Shown here in pieces: positions 18,574 through 25,092 of a stretch of DNA of 47,879 nucleotides; the stretch's first letter is position 1; the number at the start of each line of letters is the position of its first letter. The stretch is from the NCBI GenBank assembly GCA_023701285.1, contig JAMPXH010000019.1, positions 1 to 47,879 on the forward strand, written 5' to 3'. The translations under genes were made by a program, and so were the position numbers. The notes under the pieces are model-generated. The model was given only the letters and a program-made list of their open reading frames with translations, made no database searches and was not told the DNA's origin. The stretch comes from Candidatus Didemnitutus sp. GTDB taxonomy: Bacteria > Verrucomicrobiota > Verrucomicrobiia > Opitutales > Opitutaceae.

Positions 18574-19635
18574 ATGGATGCGGTGCTTGCCGAGATGTTC
18601 TCCCCTCAAAACGTGACGATGCGCGATGTGGCGGTGCGGGCCGGCGTGACGGCCGCGACCGTGTCGCTGGCGTTGCGCGACAGCCCGGAGATCTCGGCGC
18701 AGACGAAGGCGCGGGTGCTCGCGGCGGTGCAGGAGCTCGGCTACCGGCCCAATCCCTACGTGCAATCGTTGATGCGCACGCGCCGGCGCGGGCGCGGCGC
18801 GGCGAGCCAGGCCACGCTGGCGCTGTTGACGGCGTTCCCCACGCGGCAGGGCTGGCGGGCGGACCCGACGCCGATGTTCACGCAACTCTTCGCGGGGGCG
18901 GGCGAGCGGGCGGAGAGCGCAGGTTTCCGGCTCGAGGAATTCTGGCTGCACGAGCAGGGCATGTCGCCGAAACGCTTCGCGGAGGTGCTGCGCGCGCGCG
19001 GCATCGTCGGGGTGCTGGTGGCGCCGTTGCCCGAGCCGCACGCGCTGGGCGGGTTGCCGTGGGAGGATTTCGCGGCGGTCGCGCTCGGCTTCACGCTGCT
19101 CGACCCGCTGCTGCACCGCGTCGCCAACGACCACCTGCACTCGATGCTCACGGCGCACGCCGAGTGCCGCCGGCTGGGGCACCGGCGGCTCGGGCTCGTG
19201 CTGACCAAGGAGGTGCACGAGAAGGTGCAGCGCCGCTGGCTGGCGGGCTACATGCTCGCGCAGCGCGAGGACGCCGGCGAGGCGCGCCTCGAGCCCTTGT
19301 TGGCGCCCGAGCTGACGGCGGAGGAGTTCCAGCACTGGTTCGACCGGGAGCGGCCGGATGTCGTCATCACGGCCTCGCCCGGACGCGTCACCACGTGGCT
19401 GAAGGCGCGCGGACTCGCGATCCCGCGGGACGTGGGCGTGGTGAGCCTGAGCGCGCCGGAGCAGGGCGGGCCGCTGTCGGGCATCTACCAGAATTTCGAG
19501 CAGATCGGCCGGCGCGCCGTCGACCTGCTCGTGGCCGCGCTGGAGCGCAACGAGCTCGGGCCGCCCGCGCTGGCCGACACGCTGCTGGTGGACGGCGTGT
19601 GGAATCCCGGCACGACCGTGACGGTGCGCGGCTGA
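18574..19635 (+). CDS. LacI-family transcriptional regulator
   Basis: The protein is 353 residues if started at ATG 18574. The LacI-type HTH is 'TMRDVAVRAGVTAATVSLAL' followed by the hinge-helix region 'RVLAAVQELGYRPNPYVQSL'. The rest fits the periplasmic-binding-protein-like sensor domain, ending 'VDLLVAALERNELGPPALAD' and 'LLVDGVWNPGTTV'. In-frame ATGs at 18595 and 18619 are alternatives; 18619 leaves almost no residues before the HTH. It is transcribed away from the beta-helix gene, the usual arrangement for a local sugar-responsive repressor. The inducer cannot be read from sequence. Confidence 0.9.
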   Translation: MDAVLAEMFSPQNVTMRDVAVRAGVTAATVSLALRDSPEISAQTKARVLAAVQELGYRPNPYVQSLMRTRRRGRGAASQATLALLTAFPTRQGWRADPTPMFTQLFAGAGERAESAGFRLEEFWLHEQGMSPKRFAEVLRARGIVGVLVAPLPEPHALGGLPWEDFAAVALGFTLLDPLLHRVANDHLHSMLTAHAECRRLGHRRLGLVLTKEVHEKVQRRWLAGYMLAQREDAGEARLEPLLAPELTAEEFQHWFDRERPDVVITASPGRVTTWLKARGLAIPRDVGVVSLSAPEQGGPLSGIYQNFEQIGRRAVDLLVAALERNELGPPALADTLLVDGVWNPGTTVTVRG

Positions 19636-19738
19636 GGGGTGGCGCAGCTCCATCACCGGGCACGGCGCAGCGCGAAAATCGGAAGCCGGGGCTTGTCGCG
19701 CGGCTCCGCGTGCGTTCCGTTCAGCCCGTCAACCCGCC

Positions 19739-21196
19739 ATGGACCCCATCCTCTATCTCATTCTTCCCGCGCTCCTGGTCGCGGTCGTGCTGGCCTCGGT
19801 GTGGCTCGAGCGTTGGAGCGTGCCGGTGATCCTCGTCGCGCTCGGCACCGGCATCGTGTGCGGCAGCGACGTGCTGAACCTGTGGCATTTCGAGGACATG
19901 GTGCTGACCAACCAGTTCGCGAATCTCGCGCTGGTGTTCATCCTCTTCCACGGCGGTTTCATGACGAAGCGCGCGGACTTCCGCGCTGTGGCGCTGCCGG
20001 CGGGCGGGCTCGCGACGTGGGGCGTGCTGCTGACGGCGGCGGTGACCTTCGCCGTGCTGCGTTGGGGGCTCGGCTGGCCGATGGAGCTCTCGCTGCTGCT
20101 GTCCGTCATCATCTCGTCGACGGATGCGGCGGCGATCTTCTCGATCCTGCGCCGGCAATCACTGCCGCCGCGGCTCTCCTCGACCGTCGAGATCGAGAGC
20201 GCGGCGAACGACCCGATGGCGATTCTGCTGACCACGGTGGCGGTGGCGACCCTCGCCTCGGGCGAGAAGTTCACGGGCACCACGGTGCTGCTGTTCTTCT
20301 GGAAGTTCGGTGCGGGGCCGATCTTCGGCTACCTCGCCGGGCGGCTGACGATCTGGCTGTGCAACCGGCTGCAGCCGCAGGACCGCGGCTATTACTATGT
20401 GCTGTTCGTGGGCATGGTGCTGCTGACGTATGGCGTGGCCGAGCTGGCGCAGGCGAGCGGCATGCTGGCGGTGTTCACCGCGGGCTTCGTGATGGGCAAC
20501 GGCGCCTTCGTGCACAAGCAGGGCGTCCTGAATTTTTCCGAGGCGCTCTCCACCATCGTGAACATCGGCATGTTCGTGCTCATGGGCCTGCTCGTCTTCC
20601 CCGGCGAGTGGGGCGGGCTGTGGGGGCAGGGTTTGATCCTGTTCCTCGTGCTGACGCTGGTGGCGCGACCGCTGGCGGTGTTCATCGGCACGCTGGGGAT
20701 GGGGATCGGCTTTCGCGAACGATTGTTCGCCGCTTGGGCGGGGTTGCGCGGCGCGGTGCCGATCGTGCTCGCGACGTATCCGGCGGCCGCCGGCCTGCAG
20801 CTGGGCAACCAGGTGTTCAACCTCGTGTTCTTCGCGGTGCTCCTGTCGATCCTGCTGCAGGGCTCGACGCTCGGGCTGGTCGCGAAATGGCTCGGCCTCG
20901 CCCAACCGGCGCGCCCGAAGCCGCTGTTCAGCCTCGAGATGATCACGATGGCGCAGAGCGACTACGACGTGGTGGTGATCGACATGCCCGGTCCCAAGGG
21001 CGTCGAGGGCCCCCGCCTCCGCGATCTCTCGCTGCCGGAAGGCGCCATCATCACGTTGATCACGCGCGGCGATCAGGTGGTGCTGCCGAAGGGCGAGACG
21101 CGCCTGCTCGGCTGGGATCACGTAACGGTGCTGGCGCACGCGCCCGACGAGGACCGCATCCGCGCGAAGCTCCTCGAGGCGTTCCCGGCTGAGTGA
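19739..21196 (+). CDS. CPA1-family cation:proton antiporter with TrkA-C domain (NhaP2-like)
   Basis: The 485-residue inner-membrane protein has about twelve to thirteen hydrophobic segments. The sixth region shows 'ISSTDAAAIFSIL' and the ion-binding 'IESAANDPMAILL', where the adjacent Asn-Asp pair is the CPA1 signature. The C-terminal about 90 residues are cytoplasmic ('LRDLSLPEGAIITLITRGDQ' and 'VLLPKGETRLL'-like strand pattern) and match a TrkA-C/RCK_C ligand-binding domain. This combination is characteristic of NhaP2/CvrA potassium:proton antiporters rather than simple Na+/H+ exchangers. It probably helps in potassium and pH homeostasis. It lies 103 nt after the lacI-type gene in the same direction, with no functional link evident. 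Confidence 0.88.
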   Translation: MDPILYLILPALLVAVVLASVWLERWSVPVILVALGTGIVCGSDVLNLWHFEDMVLTNQFANLALVFILFHGGFMTKRADFRAVALPAGGLATWGVLLTAAVTFAVLRWGLGWPMELSLLLSVIISSTDAAAIFSILRRQSLPPRLSSTVEIESAANDPMAILLTTVAVATLASGEKFTGTTVLLFFWKFGAGPIFGYLAGRLTIWLCNRLQPQDRGYYYVLFVGMVLLTYGVAELAQASGMLAVFTAGFVMGNGAFVHKQGVLNFSEALSTIVNIGMFVLMGLLVFPGEWGGLWGQGLILFLVLTLVARPLAVFIGTLGMGIGFRERLFAAWAGLRGAVPIVLATYPAAAGLQLGNQVFNLVFFAVLLSILLQGSTLGLVAKWLGLAQPARPKPLFSLEMITMAQSDYDVVVIDMPGPKGVEGPRLRDLSLPEGAIITLITRGDQVVLPKGETRLLGWDHVTVLAHAPDEDRIRAKLLEAFPAE

Positions 21197-21263
21197 GCCG
21201 CGCCGCCGGGGGCGCGGAAAAGTTCGGTTTGCCTCGGGTGCGGGGCTTGGTTCGTGTCGCGCG

Positions 21264-22811
21264 ATGCGTTTGTCTCCACGCCTCCTGACGCTGCTGCTGG
21301 CCGTATTCGCGGCCGGGCGCGCGCTCGCCACTTTGCCTGCGGTCACCACGCCGCTGGCCGACCGCAGCTTCAGTCCCGGCGGCGCGGCCGTGACCGTCGA
21401 CCTGCGCGCGCACTTCGGGCTGCCGGGCGTGACCGGGCAGGTCGTGCAGTTCGACACCGACCTCGGCAAGTTCAACGTCGAGCTCAACGCCACCGCGGCG
21501 CCGGTGACCGTCACGAATTTCCTGAGCTATGTGAATGCGGGGCGCTACACGAACTCCTTCTTCCACCGCTCGGTGCCCGGTTTCGTCATCCAGGGCGGCG
21601 GGTTTTATGCCACCCAGAATTTGCCTGCGGTGCCGGCCTCCGCACCGATTGCACTGGAGTCGAGTTTGTTGAATGCGCGTGGGACGATCGCGATGGCGCG
21701 CACCGATCAGCCCAACACCGCGACCAGCCAGTGGTTCATCAACACCGTCGACAACTCCACCACTTTGCCGCCCGGAACCAGCGGCGGTTATGCGGTCTTC
21801 GGGCGTGTGCTCGGCTCGGGCATGAGTGTGGCGGACGCTATCGCGGGGCTGATTCGGGTGAACATCGGTGCCCCTTTCAACGAGATGCCAGTGCGCAACT
21901 GGGCTTCGGGACAGACGTTGACGTTCGACAATCTGGTCAAGGTTAAGCGCACCGACGTCGTGCCGGTGCATCCGACGACCACGAGCGTGCGCTCGGTCCT
22001 GACCTTCAGCGTGCAGAGTTCGGCGCCGGGCGTCGTGGCGGCGGCACTCGACGGCAGCGACCTCGTGTTGACGCCGGGCGGCGGCGCGGGCGCGGCGACG
22101 ATCACCGTGACGGCCACCGACACCAACGGCAACACGGTCACGGGCACGTTGACGGCGTCGGTCGACAAGCTGGCGCAGACGATCGACTTCGCGGCGCCGT
22201 CCGACCAGCCCTTCGGCCTCGCGCCGATCGGGTTGAGCGCGACGGCCTCGTCGGGGTTGCCGGTTTCCTTCACGTTGTTGGATGGGCCGGCGACGCTCAA
22301 CGGCTCCACGCTGACCGTGCTCGCGCCGGGCACGATCCGGGTGCGCGCCACGCAGGCGGGCGATGCGACTTATGCGGCGGCGCCGGCGGCGCTGGCGGTC
22401 TTCACCGTGACGCCGAATTTCACGTCGTGGCAGGTGGAGAATTTTTCCCCGGCGGAGCTGGAGGACCCGGCGATCGGCGGGCCGCAGGCGGTGCTGGCGG
22501 GGGATGGTCTGACTAACCTGTTGAAATACGCGCTCGGGCTCGACCCGCGCCTGCCGGCCAACGGGGCCTTGCCGCTGCCGGCGAGCACGGCGGGGGAGTG
22601 GACTTTCACCTACGTGCGCCCGCCGGACCGGCCCGACATCGCCTACACCGTGCTCGTTTCCACCGACCTGGCGACGTGGAGCGACACGGGCGTGACGCAT
22701 GAGCTCGTCGGCCCGGTGGACGATTGGGAACAGTGGCGCGCGCGGGTGCCACTCAGCGTGGGCGCGAAGGTGTTTTTCCGGCTCCAGGTCGAGGCGTTGT
22801 CGTCGCCCTGA
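21264..22811 (+). CDS. Secreted cyclophilin-type peptidyl-prolyl isomerase fused to Ig-like and C-terminal modules
   Basis: The 515-residue protein has a signal peptide ('LLTLLLAVFAAGRALA') followed by a cyclophilin domain (about 50-225). The motifs 'SFFHRSVPGFVIQGGGF' (active-site Arg in FHR) and 'TSQWFIN' are intact. The domain should catalyse cis-trans isomerisation of proline bonds outside the cytoplasm. Two beta-sandwich modules follow (about 230-310 and 315-390, the latter 'QTIDFAAPSDQPFG' as in MBG/Ig-like repeats). The protein ends in a verrucomicrobial-type module, 'GDGLTNLLKYALGLDP' with 'YTVLVSTDLATWSD'. The tail resembles the ends of the beta-helix protein and the giant repeat protein. 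Most cyclophilins are about 160-200 residues, so the extension is unusual. Confidence 0.88.
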   Translation: MRLSPRLLTLLLAVFAAGRALATLPAVTTPLADRSFSPGGAAVTVDLRAHFGLPGVTGQVVQFDTDLGKFNVELNATAAPVTVTNFLSYVNAGRYTNSFFHRSVPGFVIQGGGFYATQNLPAVPASAPIALESSLLNARGTIAMARTDQPNTATSQWFINTVDNSTTLPPGTSGGYAVFGRVLGSGMSVADAIAGLIRVNIGAPFNEMPVRNWASGQTLTFDNLVKVKRTDVVPVHPTTTSVRSVLTFSVQSSAPGVVAAALDGSDLVLTPGGGAGAATITVTATDTNGNTVTGTLTASVDKLAQTIDFAAPSDQPFGLAPIGLSATASSGLPVSFTLLDGPATLNGSTLTVLAPGTIRVRATQAGDATYAAAPAALAVFTVTPNFTSWQVENFSPAELEDPAIGGPQAVLAGDGLTNLLKYALGLDPRLPANGALPLPASTAGEWTFTYVRPPDRPDIAYTVLVSTDLATWSDTGVTHELVGPVDDWEQWRARVPLSVGAKVFFRLQVEALSSP

Positions 22812-22880
22812 GCGGCGGCGGCGCAGGGGCCGGGAAAGGCCTTGCCCCGCGCGGCCCCTCTGGCAGAGCTGAGCCCCTTC

Positions 22881-23477
22881 ATGAAAATCGGTTTCCTCGG
22901 TGGCAGCTTCGACCCGGTGCATTTCGGGCACCTGATCGCGGCGCAGGACGTGTTGGAGCAGTTCCACCTCGACCGGTTGATCCTCGTGCCGGCGGCGCAG
23001 GCGCCGTTGAAGCCGCAGGACGTCCAATCCTCGACCGAAGACCGTCTGGCGATGCTGCGCGCCGCCATCGAGTGGGACAAGCGGCTGGAAATCTCCGACT
23101 ACGAGCTGCGCAAGGGCGGCATCAGCTACACGATCGACTCGGTGCGGCATTTCCGGGCGCTGTTCCCCGGCGACGAGCTGTTCTGGATCATCGGCGGCGA
23201 CCAGCTGCCGCTGTTGCACAAGTGGAAGGAGATCGGCGAGCTGGCGCGGTTGATCGAGTTCATCTTCCTCGAGCGGCCGAAGCATCCGACGAAACCGCAC
23301 CCGGAGATCCCGGGCCTGATCCTGCACCGCTGCGACGGCCACCTGATCGAGATCAGCTCGAGCGAGCTGCGCCAGCGCGTGCAGCGGCGGCTCTCGCTGC
23401 ACTATTTTTGCCCGCAGAAAGTAATCGCCTACATCGAGCAGAAGCAGCTTTATCGCGGGCAGCCGAACCCTTCCTGA
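22881..23477 (+). CDS. nadD: Nicotinate-nucleotide adenylyltransferase
   Basis: The 198-residue enzyme transfers AMP from ATP to nicotinate mononucleotide, making deamido-NAD in NAD biosynthesis. The nucleotidyltransferase signature 'GGSFDPVHFGHL' lies at residues 6-17 and the C-terminal 'EISSSELRQRV' is the second ATP-binding motif. 'WIIGGDQLPLLHKWKEI' is characteristic of NadD. ATG at 22881 is chosen because the family starts with 'MKIGFLGGSFDP'; an upstream ATG at 22842 adds thirteen residues without similarity. Its TGA is immediately followed by the rsfS ATG, a common genomic pairing. Confidence 0.95.
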   Translation: MKIGFLGGSFDPVHFGHLIAAQDVLEQFHLDRLILVPAAQAPLKPQDVQSSTEDRLAMLRAAIEWDKRLEISDYELRKGGISYTIDSVRHFRALFPGDELFWIIGGDQLPLLHKWKEIGELARLIEFIFLERPKHPTKPHPEIPGLILHRCDGHLIEISSSELRQRVQRRLSLHYFCPQKVIAYIEQKQLYRGQPNPS

Positions 23478-23966
23478 ATGACCACCCGCAAGCCGACGAA
23501 AAAAGCCGCCACCCGGAAACCCGCCGCCAAATCCGCGGGCAAGCCTGCGGCCAAAGCCCCCGCCAAGGCCGCCAAGCCAGCGGCGAAGCGCGCGCCCAAG
23601 CCCAAGGCCGCCGCTCCGGCGGTGCCGCGCCTGCTCCAGCTCATCGTCCGCGCGCTCGATGCGAAGAAGGCGGAGAACCTCGTCGTCCTCAGCGTGGGCG
23701 AGCTGTCCAGCATCACCGATTTCCTCGTCCTCGGCACCGCGACCTCCGACCCGCACCTGCGCGCGCTGCGCGTGGAGCTGGAGAAGGTGATCGATGCGGA
23801 AAAGGCCCAGATCCTCGGCATCGACACGAGCAAGGGCAGCGGCTGGACGGTGATCGACGCCTTTGACGTGATGGTGCACCTGTTCACGCCCGAGAACCGC
23901 GAGAAATACCGGCTCGAGCTGCTGTGGCGCGACGCCCAGCCGGTGCCGGTGAGCGCGCTGCTTTGA
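23478..23966 (+). CDS. rsfS: Ribosomal silencing factor RsfS with histone H1-like N-terminal tail
   Basis: Residues about 52-162 form the RsfS/Iojap domain ('VRALDAKKAENLVVLSVGEL', 'SSITDFLVLGTATSDPHLRA', 'VIDAFDVMVHLFTPENREKY'). It binds ribosomal protein L14 and blocks subunit joining under nutrient limitation. The first 50 residues are almost only Lys, Ala, Pro, Arg, Thr and Ser in 'KPAAK'-like repeats, resembling the tails of histone H1-like bacterial proteins. Ordinary RsfS is about 105-120 residues, so this is a real extension rather than a wrong start: the ATG abuts the nadD stop. The tail may bind rRNA or DNA, which is inference. Confidence 0.92.
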   Translation: MTTRKPTKKAATRKPAAKSAGKPAAKAPAKAAKPAAKRAPKPKAAAPAVPRLLQLIVRALDAKKAENLVVLSVGELSSITDFLVLGTATSDPHLRALRVELEKVIDAEKAQILGIDTSKGSGWTVIDAFDVMVHLFTPENREKYRLELLWRDAQPVPVSALL

Positions 23967-23971
23967 GCGGC

Positions 23972-24008
23972 GCTGGCTTTACAAATCGTTCACGGCTTTG
24001 CTCTTGCG
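23972..24008 (+). promoter_or_regulatory. Conserved upstream element of pilin gene 1
   Basis: GCTGGCTTTAC followed by a partly conserved TC..T.ACGG.TTT.C.TCTTG.G pattern also occurs upstream of the second pilin gene (24576-24613) at a similar distance from the start codon (about 70 and 64 nt). The surrounding DNA is not alike, so this looks like a shared promoter or activator site. Within this copy a GG-N10-GC pair (GGCTTTGCTCTTGC, 23994-24007) has sigma-54 spacing, but the second copy does not preserve it. Confidence 0.45.
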
Positions 24009-24078
24009 TGAAGCGGTGCTCCCTGTTTGGTTCCCCGGCAGCCCCGCAACGGGCTGACTTAAATAACACAACTCCATT

Positions 24079-24435
24079 ATGACCACCTCCACTCGTTCCA
24101 CCAAGGGCTTCACGCTCGTCGAAATCATGATCGTCGTCGTCATCATCGGCCTCCTGGCCGCGATGGCCATCCCGGCGTTCCAGAAGGTCCGCGCCTCGTC
24201 CCAGGACAAGGCCGTGACGAACAACCTCCGCCAGCTCTCCGCGGCGGCCGATCAATACTTCCTCGAGCGCGGCGTGAGCTCGGTCGCCTCGGCTGACCTC
24301 GTCGGCACCAACAGCTCGCAATACATCAAGAACGTCAGCCCCGTCGCCGCTGAGACCTATTCGGACATCCAGCAAGGTTCCGCCGTCACCGCTTCGGGCG
24401 TCGCCGGTGCGCGCACGATCACCTACAGCAACTGA
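24079..24435 (+). CDS. Type IV pilin-like / pseudopilin protein (copy 1)
   Basis: The 118-residue protein has a prepilin leader ending in Gly, 'RSTKGFTLVEIMIVVVIIG', with cleavage and N-methylation expected between Gly and Phe. The conserved Glu at mature position 5 is present. The hydrophobic alpha-1 helix continues as 'LLAAMAIPAFQKVRASSQDK'. The short C-terminal domain lacks the usual disulfide-bonded cysteines. It is a major-pilin or GspG-like subunit assembled by a PilC/GspF-type platform; a candidate platform gene is at 42744. A 24039-24056 hairpin (CAGCCC/GGGCTG) lies in its leader. Followed by its own terminator. Copy 2 begins 243 nt after its stop and differs internally at only a few residues. 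Confidence 0.9.
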   Translation: MTTSTRSTKGFTLVEIMIVVVIIGLLAAMAIPAFQKVRASSQDKAVTNNLRQLSAAADQYFLERGVSSVASADLVGTNSSQYIKNVSPVAAETYSDIQQGSAVTASGVAGARTITYSN

Positions 24436-24458
24436 GCTGATACACGCTTCTTTTTTCC

Positions 24459-24490
24459 AACCGCGCCCCACTCGGGCGCGGTTTTTGTTT
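24459..24490 (+). terminator. Rho-independent terminator after pilin gene 1
   Basis: The perfect stem CCGCGCCC (24461-24468) / GGGCGCGG (24474-24481), loop CACTC, is followed by TTTTTGTTT. It is about 25 nt past the stop codon and separates the two pilin genes into distinct transcription units. Confidence 0.92.
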
Positions 24491-24575
24491 ATCTACTTGT
24501 GAGCGAGTGGATTGAACGACACATTTCCGGCTGCCGGGGCCGGTCGGGCGTCAAGCGAGCGGCTCTCAGTCAGTA

Positions 24576-24613
24576 GCTGGCTTTACGGGTCTGTTACGGA
24601 TTTTCATCTTGAG
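24576..24613 (+). promoter_or_regulatory. Conserved upstream element of pilin gene 2
   Basis: This is the second copy of the GCTGGCTTTAC-containing element described at 23972-24008, 64 nt before the second pilin ATG. Conservation of sequence and spacing, between otherwise unrelated upstream regions, supports a regulatory role common to both pilin genes. Confidence 0.45.
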
Positions 24614-24677
24614 CGGGGTGGGGGGCTGGAGTTCAATGCCGCGCTCGTAAGAGCAGTTAATCATAATCCAAATACCC

Positions 24678-25034
24678 ATGAATAATCAGACTCGTTCCAC
24701 CAAGGGCTTCACGCTCGTCGAAATCATGATCGTCGTCGTCATCATCGGCCTCCTGGCCGCGATGGCCATCCCGGCGTTCCAGAAGGTCCGCGCTTCGTCC
24801 CAGGACAAGGCCGTGACGAACAACCTCCGCCAGCTCTCCGCGGCGGCCGATCAATACTTCCTCGAGCGCGGCGTGAGCTCCGTCAACTCGGCCGATCTCG
24901 TCGGCACGAACAGCTCGCAATACATCAAGAACGTCAGCCCCGTTGCCGCCGAGACCTACTCGAACATCCAGCAGGGTTCGGCCGTCACCGCCTCGGGCGT
25001 CGCCGGTGCGCGCACGATCACTTACAGCAACTAA
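24678..25034 (+). CDS. Type IV pilin-like / pseudopilin protein (copy 2)
   Basis: This 118-residue paralogue of the preceding pilin has the same leader-peptidase site (KGFTLVE) and hydrophobic helix. The proteins differ at residues 2-4 and at two positions in the C-terminal half (VASA to VNSA, YSDI to YSNI). At DNA level the first 200 coding bases after codon 4 have one mismatch. The last 150 have about fifteen, mostly silent. Having two near-identical subunits under separate promoters and terminators suggests alternative or dosage-dependent expression. It could be a major pilin or a pseudopilin of a type II secretion-like system. Confidence 0.9.
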   Translation: MNNQTRSTKGFTLVEIMIVVVIIGLLAAMAIPAFQKVRASSQDKAVTNNLRQLSAAADQYFLERGVSSVNSADLVGTNSSQYIKNVSPVAAETYSNIQQGSAVTASGVAGARTITYSN

Positions 25035-25064
25035 ACGGTTGTTTTAAGTCTCCTGTCTTGCCAA

Positions 25065-25091
25065 GCCGTCCACTTCCGTGGACGGCTTTTT
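25065..25091 (+). terminator. Rho-independent terminator after pilin gene 2
   Basis: The perfect stem GCCGTCCAC (25065-25073) / GTGGACGGC (25078-25086), loop TTCC, is followed by TTTTT. It lies 30 nt after the stop of pilin 2. The T-tract ends one base before the ATG chosen for the next gene, so that gene has essentially no leader of its own downstream of the hairpin. Confidence 0.92.
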
Positions 25092-25092
25092 C

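Noticed and set aside
23994-24007. Sigma-54 promoter (GG-N10-GC) before pilin 1
   Set aside because: The spacing fits but the second pilin's equivalent element does not preserve it, and such pairs are frequent by chance in GC-rich DNA; not called as a separate feature.
24009-24078. c-di-GMP riboswitch in the pilin leader
   Set aside because: Only a simple hairpin (24039-24056) is present; the conserved GEMM sequence blocks are absent.
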